Shown here piece after piece: positions 38,802-52,019 of a DNA stretch of 64,000 nt. The notes beneath the pieces were generated by a model. That model did not search any database. It saw only the letters and a list, made by a program, of their open reading frames with translations, and was not told the DNA's origin. The DNA is from Adiantum capillus-veneris. Its lineage: Eukaryota; Streptophyta; Polypodiopsida; Polypodiales; Pteridaceae. Location of the stretch: NCBI GenBank assembly GCA_014529385.2, contig CM043955.1, positions 153,064,140 through 153,128,139 on the forward strand. Direction: 5' to 3'. Positions within the stretch are counted from its first letter, which is position 1, and each line of letters opens with the position of its first letter. The position numbers and the translations under genes are program-made.

Positions 38802-41171
38802 TTGTTTTGGAGGCATGGTATGTAGCACTGTAGCTCCAAAGGCGGCCAGAGATTCAGACCAAGCCAAATTAGGTTGAAGGCTCCTATGGGGTCATTGAGT
38901 GTGGGGTTAGGAAGACGTTGGATAGTGTGGATGTTATCGAGCCAGTGTGTGTTTGACTATTGCGAGCATTGAGCCAGGAAAGTGGTGTGGAGAGCCCGTC
39001 CAAGGCGGGACTAGCGAGCCACCTGTGTCGCACTATTGCTGCATTCAAGGAGCCAAGGCCCCACTTGAAACCTGTGCTCACTCCCTGCGAGTTGCTGGCG
39101 ACCCTCCACACCATAGAATGCGCTTAACACAACCCGCTGCCAGTGTGTGAGAGCATATACCAGCTGCAGGCTTGGCAAAAAAATGAGGCTAGCAAAGTTC
39201 GATTTTTTTTTTTCCTTCTCCTTTTGTTTTATAAGAAAAAAAGCTTATGGGGCTCATTTCCAAGGCAATCACCTATAGTAGTGTAATAAAGTTCAAACCA
39301 AAACTTTTTTGGTCACGAGGGTCTGCATTGGTCATTAAAACCTTAAAGAATCATGGATTGATGTTCCATGGTATACACAACCATGCAACCAATTTAGGCT
39401 TCTATTGCAATATACCGCACATATTCGATTGAAAAATTCAACATAATCCAGTGATAAATGCAATCCCTTCTAAGCCAATGCTAACACACACAAATTTAAA
39501 ATCTATCCTCCCTTTGTGCACCTCATGAGTCCACTTCCTATCCACATTTCTTCAAATTGGAGTTCATGTACCATCTATCAGAAAAAAATTCGAGCTTCAA
39601 TTCAAAATCGATGCAATTTATTAGTCGTTTTCATACATCCCCTCATTAGCCATTCCAAATTCAATTGTAATAATTGCAACATAGGTTGCTCATGAGGCAT
39701 ATCTATTAGCCCCAATCATAAAAACCCATTGGGATCCATCATTTTGGTTTGCAAGCGTATACCTGAATGAATTTTGGGTGCAATTAGACACACAAATGAA
39801 TGCAAAATTGTCATGTTCATCACATTCTTCAATCATTAGCATGGCAATACACTAAAATTATCCACAATTGAGCTTGATTGAGTGATCTATCTCAATATTT
39901 TGAGCGAATATTGTGACACACACATCAAGTATTTGGCCAATTCATCATCATAATTACCAATTATTCATTCAAAAATTATATGCAAAAATTACATCAATTC
40001 CACATTGCAATGCTGAAATTGCAAACTCAATCAAACATAAGTGAATGCATGCATGCTCAATTTTCCAAAAAATAACCCTATTTTGACTCAATCAAGCAGT
40101 GCACACACTCAAAAATTAAGCACAAAAATTCAGGCTTACACCTAATGATTACACACACTTTTCATGCACATTTCACAATCAAAAAGAATTTTGGTGCCCC
40201 AATTGACCATCAATCATTGAAATCAAGTGGTCTTGGATGGGCCACACACTCAAATTTTGCCCAATTTTTTGGCATTTAAGCTTATCCAATGATTGAATTA
40301 GCCTAGCATACACATCAATTTCATGATTGAATACTCATATATCATCAATTCCATCAATTTCTATGCATGCACACACTCAAAATTAGGTGCACACTTGAAT
40401 TTTTTGGCAGTTTTCTCCCTCTTTGGTGCATTATACACACAATGATTTTTATGTACACACATGAATTCTTGTTGCAAATTAAACTTATTCTTGGCATACA
40501 CATCATTCATTAGTCAAAATTGACCATCAATTTCATTACAAAACAATCAAATTAGGCTCTCAAAGTATGTCAATTGAAATACACACCTAATTTTAGCAAT
40601 GAATTAGCAACACATTGGAACCAAATTAACCACCCAAAAATTGAATGGAGTAGGTCAATGCACTTACAATTGATTGCACCCAAGCTAATCCTTGCTCCAC
40701 ATGATGATTCCATCATGCACATACATATGTGGCTCTTCCAAATTAGCCCAAAAATTTCCCATTGTAGGCTAAACATCAAACACTCATATCATCAAATTAG
40801 GCATGGATTAGCACAATTAACTTGATAAAAGTGTCGATTCCACTTCTTATAAGGGGATTGAATATACATTACACTTCAAATGTTAGCGATTAGGTTAGCA
40901 AAGTTAGTCAAAAATTAATAAAAATTAGCATGAAATTAGTACAATTAGCATGGAAATGAAGCAAAATTAGCAACGGTTAGTGAGAAGTTAGTGAAATTGG
41001 GGGTGAATTGGGGGTTTCGGGTATTCATAACTCAACAATTAGCTTCAATTCCTTTACAACATCATCAAATCAAACAAAAATTGAGTTACACACACTCAAA
41101 AACCGATGAAATTAGTAATGAAACTACTCTATTCTAAACATCCTATACTCACTAGATTAGGTTATTGATCC
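38802..41171. other. ORF-poor AT-rich stretch, probable retroelement interior
   Basis: No ORF with a recognisable product. From about 39450 the sequence is rich in ATTAG, CACACA and TCAATT motifs with weak internal repetition. At its right end it abuts a minus-strand primer-binding site and LTR. It may therefore be the non-coding interior of a large non-autonomous LTR element (LARD-like) read on the minus strand. Its other LTR is not visible. Confidence 0.4.
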
Positions 41172-41187
41172 CCTACAACGGCGCCAA
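41172..41187 (-). other. Primer-binding site beside LTR 41189
   Basis: The minus strand reads TTGGCGCCGTTGTAGG, close to the TGGCGCCGTTG-type site common in plant LTR elements (tRNA-Asp-like). Confidence 0.65.
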
Positions 41188-41188
41188 A

Positions 41189-42173
41189 TGTTGGGAGGCA
41201 TTGTAGCACAAACTTATCGCAACCCACATATAATTATCAATGTGTGGATCGGCAACCCAGCTAGGGCTTGGAGGCACGAGCGTCATAGGATGCATCAAAA
41301 TAGAGAATTCAAGAGAATACCTTACCAATACAAGTAGGGATTAGCCATGGCAAGACTAACTCTAATCATACTCTAATCACTAATCAATCAACTCCTACAC
41401 ACATCAAGCCCACCAAAGTATAACTTACCATAGACTAGAAACCCAAAGCACACTAATGACAAGCACACACTAATTGCATTGGTGTTGGCCTCTCCAATCA
41501 TCACATGCCAATCAAGGCACTTCATCAATAGCTACACACATGAGGTGAATGGTGCTAGAGTTTCATAAAACCTATCCACACACAAGAAAACAATAGGGCA
41601 CACACACTAATTATAAGATTAAGAAGCAACTTATTAATCAACCTAATTAGTGATGCTAAATATCACAAATCAAATGCTCATAGAAGGGTAAGAGTGGTTA
41701 ATAGCAAGAAGTCATCACACAAACTCAAATCTAGAATAATCAGAAAGATGAAGCTACTTCATGACATAATGGAGTAGAGAAGAAGTAGACTAATGAGAAA
41801 GTAGAGATTAGATTAAGAATAGCTTCTCTAATTACAATGGATTAGCACTAGCCTCTTAAGCATGGGCATTAAGCTCAAGGCTAGGCCATCCATAGAGTGA
41901 ACACTCAAGAGAAAGAGAGATCTCAAAAGTGGATCCTCAAGAGTGGATACTCAAGAATGAAGCCTCCTTGCATAAAGGCTTCCTTTTAAAGGCTTTCACC
42001 ACAATCCCTTCTACTATGGGTTTAAGTTTGAGCCCTCTAGCTAGCATATACAGCTTTGGAAGTCCCAATGAGCCCAAGACTTATACAAAGTGAGTAGGAA
42101 ACATTATGCACATCCATTGCATATCTTTTGCTTGATGCATATTCGGTGTAGCCTATGTTAGCTGCTGCTAACA
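41189..42173 (-). mobile_element. LTR of a minus-strand LTR element
   Basis: TGTTGGGAGG at the left and CTGCTAACA at the right give TGTT..AACA termini (985 bp). With the primer-binding site on its left, this is the 5' LTR of an element extending leftwards. No matching second LTR was recognised in the window. Confidence 0.6.
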
Positions 42174-42244
42174 ATCCATAGCAACTGACATGCATGCATC
42201 ATGGACAACAAGATTATAGGTACACTTTTCACTAAAAGCCCATT

Positions 42245-43500
42245 CTACATAATATTAGCATCACAGTCTTGTTTCAAAGAAGACTCAATAATAGCTACAT
42301 TTGTAGTGGAACCAGCATTAGTAGTGGAATCAGCCTCTTTGGCCTTCAACTTAGGACACTACTTGATCAAATGATCATTAGCTTTATAATAGTGGCAATG
42401 CATCTTCTTTTGCCCTTTTCACCAGAATTCCCAGACAAATTTCTGTCAGTGGAAGCATTAAGAGTAGGTGATTTACCACTCCTGGAAGAACCATGAGAAG
42501 TGGCTACATTACTATTACCACATTTTCTTTGAGCAACAATAAAGGCCTGTTCAACTACACGCTATCTAGTCCTATTTTTTCTATAAAGTGACCCTTGCAA
42601 CAGCAATGTGCATAATGTATCAAACTTGACAACTTCAGGATTTCCTTGGGTCATAAGTCTCCAAGTACTAGCAAAAGTCTGGTAAGAATCTAGCAAAGCA
42701 TCAAGAACAGTTTGCATAAGGGAACTGTCTGAAATGACTTCACCTGCAAAAATAAGTTGCTAATCGGGACCTTGACACCAGCAAGGATAGTGTCCATGTC
42801 ATCTTCCTCATGCACAATCTCTAACTCCAGCTCTTTACGCAGCAACGCAATTTTTGCCTCATGGCGACTTGCATAAAGTCCGGCCAAAATATCCCGAGCC
42901 TGTTTGAAGATTTCATTGAACAAATGTGCGGAGTAATAGTAAGCTTCATAGACAACGCAATCAATGCATGAGCCTGGGCATCTTTTACATCCCAACGAGC
43001 TTGCTCAACCGTAGCAAAACAGCTCTGGCAGTAGCAACCCTGCCACCAAAACCTACAACATCCTCAACATTGTCTATATCCTCAGAACTAGGATGTACAT
43101 CAATGCCCTGCACAATGTTCCAAACACCCTTTGACACAAGGGAATGTTGCATCATGTAATCCCACATAGGGTAATTGTCCCCATCCAATCTGTCATCAAC
43201 AGTAAACATCTTGAACACATATGTGTTGTTGTCAGCCATGGTGAATGCTTGCACCTGATGTGAAAAGTGTCCGAAAAGAGAGAAACAAAGTGAACAACAT
43301 ATGCTATATAGCACAAACCATAGAAGATTGTATGAGACCTGTTGTACAAAAAATGACACTGATAGAAATTATACACAAAATGACAAAATAGCATGTACAG
43401 TACTGCTTGTAGTGGAAACACAGGCCGAAATGAGCCCAAATTAAAAATCTGAGCCGAGTATTTGTCGACCTGTGAATGATCACCAAAGCTCATAGAGATC
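42245..43500 (-). pseudogene. Inverted copy of copia 1 gag and leader
   Basis: The minus strand from 43240 reads MADNNTYVFKMFTVDDRLDG and GVWNIVQGIDVHPSSED, closely matching the gag at 15935. The leader up to about 43490 also matches 15730-15935 (TTTGTCATTTTGTG and neighbours). Fragments continue to a damaged knuckle (CHYYKANDHLIK) near 42390 and end about 42245. Many stops are present. No LTR adjoins, so this is a truncated second copy. Confidence 0.85.
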
Positions 43501-43731
43501 AAAGAAATTGAGCAGACGTGTGTTGAAGCTGCTGGCGACTAAGCGTCCTATCATTGGTAGCCACCACTATGTGACAAGGATTAATCTCATTATTAATACT
43601 TACCATACAAGAAGCTACAATTTACACGGTTCCCTCAATAACAACAAATAGAAAATAAGTTCTAACTCATTGCTACAAAAAGAAGTTAGGGTGAATACAA
43701 TAGTCCATGCTTTTGGATGCATCACAATTGC

Positions 43732-44510
43732 TTAAGGGAACCGATGATGGTTAGGTTGGGACTGAACTCCTTGGAAATTAGCATCAGTACTTCTGGGCAT
43801 CACTAGAGTGCACATATCTCTTGAAATGGGTTGCAAGCGCCCCATCTTCATGCATGTATCTTTGCTTGCAACAATGTGGCAAAAATAGTACATGTGAAAT
43901 GCGTGATTACAGGGCAACAGAAACATGCCAAGTGCATCATTATCATCATACATCTTCAACCTGCAAGCACTACAAACTTTGCGGATGGCAAAGGTGCCCA
44001 TATCCACAGGTGGAACTTTTGGTGAAGGTGTACAATCAACAATACTATACTTCTTTTGATCTACATGCTTGTCACAAAATCCATATGTGCGCATGTACAC
44101 TCCTCCATTTCATGTGCTAAATCTCTTTCCTCTTGAGCCCTAGCCATAGCCTCAACCGTCGAGGCCTTGTCCACAACAATTCCTTGCAATGATTATTAGA
44201 GTCTTTGAGGCTAAACCCAAGAAAAAATATGGCCTTCACACTGCCTATCAATGCTTTCCTAGGTACCTTGTAATGACTTTGAGACATCTTCAATTTTGAC
44301 ATTGCCTTCATGCAAACCTATGTCTGAGAGCACTCCCTCTAATTCTATGTCTGAGAGCACTCCCTCTAGTGCTTTGATGACTTTTTTGGACTCACTCTCT
44401 GGCTTTAAGGTCCATTCAAAACATATGTACAAATGAACCCCCTTTTCAATTATTTTGCAGAGTGCATGAAGTGTATAGACGTGAACTCTACTCAAAGGAA
44501 TATCAAGCAC
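43732..44510 (-). pseudogene. RING-like zinc-finger gene fragment
   Basis: 43732-44100 encodes 122 residues with CSACRLKMY, then LLPCNHAFHMYYFCHIVASK and later Cys residues. This C-x2-C, C-x-H-x2-H, C pattern suits a RING-H2 finger. Upstream on the same strand (44510-44259) lies VIKALEGVLSDIELEGVLSD, where a 27-bp tandem duplication repeats LEGVLSDI. Between them the frame changes. C-terminal RINGs after helical repeats occur in HOPS/CORVET subunits. That comparison is only a suggestion. Confidence 0.35.
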
Positions 44511-45364
44511 TGGACCAAAATATTTATCTTGAAGATGTCTATTGGGGGAGCTCTACTCCATTGCACACTCTCAAGATATTGTGCATCAACCATGCAGTAT
44601 AAGCATGGATTTGCCACAACTGCACCGTGTGTTATGTTGTACATACACTTAAGAGTTTAAGTCACATGCCATGTGCCATTTGACTGTATAGTGTAACATT
44701 TAATGGCCTAGTAACTTGTATGTAGCGGAAAATAGCATGAACATAGTGAGCATTTCATTAGAATAGATTCCTAATGAGAATAACAAGAGTGCTTGGGTCG
44801 AGAGAGCAACAAAAAGTATAACACCTAGTTAGATAGCATGAACAATACTTCAAAAGAGAGAGAAATTAAGCAATTGACAACAGTTGAGGACCGGATTTGC
44901 ATGGAGCCGGTCCCCCCCTCCAAAAGGCTTTGTATTATGGTTTCTCCCATCAAGAGAGACATTTTATAATACAATTCTTTGTGTTCCTTCAATACTAGCT
45001 AGTGCAATGAATATGGAAACTTCAAGCACTAAGCAAAACACTTATCAAACACAACATCAATTACCTCATGGTCTCAGACCCAACACCTCACACACCTTTG
45101 AAGATAGTGAGAGCTAGCGGGCTATGAGAGTAGATTGAGAGGAAGAAGGAGTAGTCTTACAAAAAAGATGTACATCTCCTCACATAATCACTCATATTAG
45201 CATAGCTTAGCTTAGTAATTAGCATGGTAGAGGAGATGAGCATGCATTGAATCTTGGCTCTTGGTTGGATTTGCATCACAAATCCAATCCAAGAGTTGTT
45301 GGTGTTGGCCTCCCTTCTCACAAGCTTGGAGTAGGTGATAAGCTTTACATTAAAGCTTGAGAAA

Positions 45365-45366
<2 letters not shown>
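44511..45366. other. No gene seen
   Basis: Unique-looking AT-rich sequence. No supported ORF or element boundary. Confidence 0.5.
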
Positions 45367-45402
<36 letters not shown>

Positions 45403-45425
45403 TAGATAGATACATAGATAGATAG
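45367..45425. repeat. (GA)n followed by (GATA)n
   Basis: About 16 GA units pass directly into GATA/TACA tetranucleotides (45399-45425). Confidence 0.95.
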
Positions 45426-45811
45426 TTCTATTATCGTCCTGGGAGGTCAAATATGACCTATGGGACCAAATGAACATGTCACGTGGTGTGAGTGGAGTTC
45501 ATAAGTGACTCTTGATGCTCAAAAATGGCTGAAATGAGCGTCGCAATAGAGAGTCCACATCGTGGTTGGGAGAGGAAGGTATGTAGGAAGAGATCATGGC
45601 TGAATATATGGGGAAAAGACGACCTAATGTGGTCAAAAGCTGAGCACCTCAAGTAGTGTGTGGTACTCACTCTCTCGCACTTGACGAGGGCATAAGGTGC
45701 AAAGTCGATGACACTCCTCGCCAGTGCCCCAACGTCCTATCTCGCAGCGTAGAGAATGGGAGCTAAGACGAATGGAGGCAATGGTGTGGATCGCACTCAA
45801 CGGGATGGGCT

Positions 45812-45813
<2 letters not shown>
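45426..45813. other. No gene seen between GATA and GA tracts
   Basis: Short ORFs on both strands here lack any recognisable motif. Confidence 0.45.

Positions 45814-45893
<80 letters not shown>
45814..45893. repeat. (GA)40 microsatellite
   Basis: Uninterrupted GA run. The Arg-Glu and Ser-Leu ORFs across it are artefacts. Confidence 0.97.
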
Positions 45894-45895
<2 letters not shown>

Positions 45896-46443
45896 TTCTT
45901 GCTTCACACATGAGTTTGTGTGAGTGTGTGTGGATAATGCCTTTGAAAAATCAGCCCCCTCTCTCTCTCTTGGTCGACCCCTCTTGTTATTTTCTCATGC
46001 TCACACCCTATTGGACCTCCCCAGGCTTAGCCAATGGAAATTAAGCAGCATAAGTGATAGCCTTCTGACATGTGTCCCCCTTTTGTGAGAGCTTTTGCTA
46101 ATTATTTAATTCAACTAAACTCTCATTGGACCCCTTTGTCTCCTGGCCAATAGGAATCAGGCAAGCCATTGGGCTGCTGAATGCTCATTGGACCCCTTGG
46201 GAGATCGTCAATAGTCTTCTAGAGATCTTAATTCCTATTGGTTCTTTTATTAAGTGTTTAATTAATTAATTAAACTTTATTATAGCCTAATTCTCATTGG
46301 TCCACCTCCAAGGCCATCCAATAGGATTTGAGTACACCTTGTGGGCATCTGGGCTAGGGAGCTAACATGTGTCCCTCATTCCCTTTGTGTAAAGGGAGCT
46401 TGTGTGTGTGTGTGTGATTTTCTCTCTCATCCCCTACTTCTTG

Positions 46444-46474
<31 letters not shown>

Positions 46475-47029
46475 TTTCTCTCTCATCCCCTACTTCTTGG
46501 GCTTGTGAAAGACTTTGGGGACACACACAAAGCATCTAATTTCCCTAGGCTTTTGACCTTTGGACACAACCTTTGAATTTTGGAAACTTAGCATTTTGGA
46601 AGTCTTAATGGGCTGAACCTTAGCGTCTTTTAAGCCCATTGTTGCACCTTGCTCTTTTGCAGATGGCCCCCCCCCCTTTGGATCCCTATTTTCCCTCCTT
46701 TGGATCCCTAATGTGGCCGGTCTACCAGCTAAACCAATATTCTAGATTTTTCTCCCGTGGAATCCCCATATTAAAATTATCATTTTAACATGAGAAAAAC
46801 ATTTAGGAGAATTAGATATTACTTATTATGACAATAGTCACCAAATCCTTCCACTGAAAGCACACCTTTGTTTCTTTGTTGTTCACTAATGATAGAAGGA
46901 ATTTGGGTTTGACTAAAAACCCAATTGAGAAAACAAAGGAAACAAAATGGAAACAAAAAATCAAGAACAAAATATACAAAAAAATTCTTATTATATACTG
47001 AACTAAGTATACCTAAAATGATCCTAGCA
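45894..47029. other. No gene; small (TG)n with duplicated flank
   Basis: TTTCTCTCTCATCCCCTACT occurs at about 46420 and again at 46475, either side of a (TG)n run (46442-46472). Several CATTGGACCCCTT-like phrases recur between 46010 and 46300. No ORF is supported. Confidence 0.5.
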
Positions 47030-48359
47030 TCAGAATGTTCTTTTTGGCTGCACGTTGAAGTGTCGTGGGTCCTCTTTGGTTATTGATGGATCCAAAGTTT
47101 TGTTCGTGAGGGTAATTGTGGTGACTCTCTCCAGCTTCGTGTTCTTTAGGACCTCGTACTTGTTGAGCTTAAAAGAAAAATTGAGAACCCCATTGCACTC
47201 CTCTCGACTCATGTCAAAGAAGTGAACTATATACTTCTGGTTCAAGATCAACAAAGAGATTGTTATGCTCGTTATATTGTACCTCTCTACTCCCCTTGCC
47301 CCTAAGAATGTTGCTTCAATATGGAATGGTGACCCAAGTTTCTCAAACACCTCATTGTTTACGTGCCGATGTGCAGCCTCTACATGTGACGGCTTTGGCA
47401 ACAATGATCCTCTCTGTAGTTTACTTTGAGACTTTTTAGCTAATGCTTTGAAGAGTGCCCTGTATCCCATCTGCGAGATGCCAATCTCATCAAGTATTTC
47501 TTGCACTTCCATTGGTTCCAGGTGGTTCTCCTTCATGAAGGAGGTAAGGAGTTTCTCTTTCAATTTATGAATATGTTTTTGGGTTATCATTTCTTCAACT
47601 GCTTGTTTTGGAACTAGACGGCTATAATGTACTCTGGTAATGGAACCTACTCTATTCGAGTCTGGATATAGCAAAGACATGCAAAGATAGCACCATGCGT
47701 CATTATCAATAGTAAGAAAGTGTAACATATATATAGGATACAAAAGCAGAGACAAACTCTGAGTTACCTTAAAGCATGTATTTGTTTTTTCAGGCTGCCA
47801 CTACCAATCTTCATATTCTCTATGCATAGATATCATTTTATTTTGTGACTCCCAAGCATGGTATCTTTCTCATGCAAACTTGTGATCTTCTTCTCAAGGA
47901 TTTGGATCTGTTTGATAAAATATTTTGAGCGCATGCCTTGATAAGTTTCTTCAACTGCATGTTCTCCATTGCTAGGAAGTGTCTTTGCTTTTCTACATTC
48001 AATCCTCATATTTCCAAATGTTGAGTGTAGCCCAATAGCCCATCCTTGCCATCGCATGTGAAATATAAAAGGTTAGTGATATTAGCAAACAGAGGTGGGG
48101 CATTTGTTGTAGGATCCTTTGGGTAAATAGATCCATCGGTCCACTAATCCAAAGGATGATCCGTGTTTGCCCTTCTAAGTTCTTTCTTCCATCGAGATAA
48201 GAAAGAGTCCCTCTTATTTTTTTGAAATGGTGTGTACTCTTGTAATACATCAATGTGAAGATGATGTGTGTTATTTCTTTGGGTCAATGTTCAAGATGAA
48301 GGGGTTGAGGATTGCAAGTTCAAATTGGTGTTTTCATCATAAAAAGAAGCGTTATCCAT
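47030..48359 (-). pseudogene. Unrecognised gene family, member A
   Basis: Minus strand from ATG 48359 (MDNASFYDENTNLNL). A block with HHLHIDVLQEY leads into WTDGSIYPKDPTTNAPPLF, then a charged coiled-coil stretch (FIKQIQILEKKITSLHEKD). The C-terminal ORF (47755-47030) holds LEPMEVQEILDEIGISQMGY, LGSPFHIEATFLGA, KYIVHFFDMSREECNGVLNF and EDPRHFNVQ. Two in-frame stops (TGA after PSS, TAG before WTDG) and a frame change disturb the N-terminal half, while about the last 170 codons are open. Member B at 62493 shows the same order of blocks. No known domain was recognised. The short EILDEIGIS helix-turn segment and the coiled coil suggest a structural or DNA-associated protein, but that is guesswork. 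Confidence 0.5.
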
Positions 48360-49033
48360 TCCTAAAGTTGATAGAGAAATAGACAGACACTTGAGATTGA
48401 CAAAATATCTCAAGTTTTGGAGGAAAGGCTGTAGTCCCCTATTTAGAGTTGATAAAGTTCCTGTAGCTTCTGTTTTTTGAAAGAACGCTTGTAAGTTGGC
48501 ATTTCAAATCATTAGTCATACGGTTAGTTGGATTCTTGACAAGATAACGAAGGATAAGATGATAAAGACGGCGGCTACCTAACAAAGAATGTCATTTTGG
48601 CTTTTTGTTGGTGCAAAAAAGTACCACTTAAAATGTATTATTTAACATTTTTATTTTCTCTCTCTAAGCTGACGTGGAACTTCTTGCAAGGCCCAATAGT
48701 GAGTCCAAGTTTCTCCTAATGTCATTGTTGTTCCCCCCCTTGAGTAAAGGGTACTCATGTGTTAAAGAGAAAGGAGGTCACCACATCGTCAAAATTTCCA
48801 AGTAAAGGGTGCCTTGATGGACCAATCAGATGCAAGCTTCCCAAATCAAAGACGGCTCTCTATAAGAGATTGGGAAAAAATGTTTTTGGGGCTTCTTCGG
48901 CTTTTTCTTGCCTTGTCAGAGCTGAAGTGAGCCCAAGAGGGGGCTTCCTCTTTTTCTTCTTCTTCTTATTCTTCTGCTTTATGTAAGAGAATTTTCCCTT
49001 TTGAATAAGGAGCCAAGAAGGAGACTTTTATAC
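48360..49033. other. No gene seen
   Basis: The 75-codon ORF at 48759-48986 ends in a Phe run from a TTC repeat and has no supporting feature. Confidence 0.45.
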
Positions 49034-49210
49034 TCTATCTAACACACAGCAGACTGCACACTCAGACTTACTCAACCAGATCACCTAGCTAGTACTGGTA
49101 TTGGTACTGGTATTAGTACTGGTATTGACTAACTGCGTGACTGACTAACTGGCTGACTAGTACTGACTACATGACTGATTGACTGACTAACTGTTTAGTA
49201 CTGGCTAACT
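49034..49210. repeat. CTGGTA/ACTGACT low-complexity block, inverted partner of 52150-52400
   Basis: CTATCTAACACA..CAGACTTACTCA followed by repeated GGTATTGGTACTGG motifs. The reverse complement of about 52150-52400 matches in order, so this is one arm of a diverged inverted repeat 3 kb apart. Confidence 0.6.
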
Positions 49211-49513
49211 ATTTTTTAACTTCCTTTTTTTGTGTGAATAATGTTCAACTGCGTGGCACCGAGCTCAAACACAGAGCCTCTCTCTAGCGGGCACACTGTT
49301 GCACCTCTTTCCACTCTGTCTAAACTGCTAAGAACACTAATTAACACCACATACACATTGTCTAACCCAGCCAACTACACACGAACAGAACTAAAACTGC
49401 ACATTACAACTACTTAACAGTTCTCACATAACTCAGTAAAAACCAGAAAACAGATGAAAGAAAGGCTTCTAGAGGTAGCACATTGAGTGTTCCTCAAGCT
49501 AAGTGCAAGGAAG

Positions 49514-49531
49514 TCCCCGGCAATGGTGCCA
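49514..49531 (-). other. Primer-binding site beside LTR 49536
   Basis: The minus strand reads TGGCACCATTGCCGGGGA, two changes from the tRNA-Asp-type TGGCGCCGTTGCCGGGGA site. It lies four bases from the LTR. Confidence 0.75.
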
Positions 49532-49535
49532 AAAA

Positions 49536-50178
<643 letters not shown>

Positions 50179-50291
50179 TCAATGGAAACTTAGTCCTTAA
50201 CTGATATGTATCGATCATCCTCACTTAGAATACATCATTGTAATGTTTTTTCTTGGTCCCATGTGTCATATACGACCTCCTTGGATGATAA

Positions 50292-50296
<5 letters not shown>

Positions 50297-50374
<78 letters not shown>
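50297..50374. repeat. (CT)39 microsatellite
   Basis: Uninterrupted run ending CCCTCTCCCC. Confidence 0.97.
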
Positions 50375-50378
<4 letters not shown>

Positions 50379-50390
50379 TCCCCACACCTT

Positions 50391-50640
50391 CTGGGAGGAG
50401 GGCCCTTAGTGATAATAGGACTTTTTGCTCCCTCTCCACATTCTTACTCGTGAACAATGATGGGAGGAGGGCCCTCAACAATAAAAATGGAAGGATTGAT
50501 AGTTCCCTCTTTGTCTTATTGATGGGAGGAGGGCCCTCAACAATAAAAATGGAAGGATTGATAGTTCCCTCTTTGTCTTATTGGTCCTACCACAAATGGG
50601 AGGAGTTCCATCTCCATTTTTGCTTTACTAGTCCTCTCAG
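50391..50640. repeat. 62-bp minisatellite with GGGAGGAGGGCCCT core
   Basis: Two apparently identical 62-bp units at 50459-50520 and 50521-50582 lie between diverged units that share TGGGAGGAG. The exact identity of the middle units points to a recent duplication. Confidence 0.85.
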
Positions 50641-50784
50641 TAATGATGGGGATATTGTTGGATCCCCTCCACCTTGGTCCTCCTAATTCACAATTGGGGA
50701 GGATTGTTGTGTTGCTCATGATCTATGATGGGAGTATTGCATTGCTGGACCTTATTTATGATGGGGATGGGGACCATGATAATA

Positions 50785-50787
<3 letters not shown>

Positions 50788-50818
<31 letters not shown>
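50788..50818. repeat. (GA)n microsatellite
   Basis: About 15 GA units. Confidence 0.9.
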
Positions 50819-51341
50819 GTCTTGGAAATGAAACATTTAAAATGATTTAAAAGTTTGAATTTTAACTTATATAGTAACAAACTTAATTCAAAAAATCTAT
50901 TTTTAGAAATTGAAGATAATAGCACATTAGGAAGGGAATGGGGTCTAAAAGGGCCTCTTCATTTTCCATGGGATTAGAAATGAGATTATGGAATGGACAA
51001 ATGGGTGGATGTCGTGGTGGACTTAAATGGTGGGTATGGCAGGGCCTAAAAGAGAGTAGTAAAATTTGTAGGCATAGATACTCTTTTTCTTGAAAATGCA
51101 GAGAAAATATCTTATAAAATCAAAAACCTAAACTAGTTTCTAGAAATTTAGGGATAAAACCAATCTCTTCTCTCTATAGTGGCTGCCAGTTTCTCCCCCT
51201 CTCTCTTAGAAGGGATCCCTCCAAAATGTGTTGGTCATTCCCACCCTCTCTCTCTCTCTCTCTACATTACCATTTCTCACTGCTCTTTACTCCACCTTGT
51301 AAATTGCATCTCTTTCTTCAATGTCACGTTTCCCTCTTAAA
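50819..51341. other. No gene seen
   Basis: AT-rich sequence with a short (CT)n at about 51248-51263. No supported ORF. Confidence 0.5.
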
Positions 51342-51460
51342 TGTTACTATATATATGTGGTAGTGATGTGTGTGAACACATTTAGGACAATAGAGGTATT
51401 TTTTCCCTCACTAGGAGGTTTTCTTCCCCATTGGAGAGGAGAATGGAGAATGTGCCTAGC
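51342..51460. mobile_element. LTR fragment related to copia 1
   Basis: TGTTACTATATATATGTGG then TAGTGATGTGTGTGAACACA matches the first 110 bp of the LTR at 15379. Similarity fades after about 51450. Confidence 0.7.
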
Positions 51461-51654
51461 ACACACAGGAATGCCTCTCTATAGCCCAGGGTATTCACAA
51501 CACCCCTATTCTCTCAAAAAACACCTTCAAATGACACACAATCACATAGCAAATACACATTTGCACTGAATCCAAGGCACTTGCACTCACACAGACCACC
51601 AATCAACTTGCACCCATGAATGTCATCAATTGCCACCATCCCTTGCACACAAAC

Positions 51655-51864
<210 letters not shown>

Positions 51865-52019
51865 AAGACACAACATTGGGGGGGCACCACTGCCACCACA
51901 CACCTGGAACACTTGTAACAAAACAGAGAAGGAAAGGGGATCCAATGCGACACAAAGACGTACTTCAATGGGAGGACTTCCATTCATCCACAGAAAACTT
52001 ATACAACCTTCTTTACATT

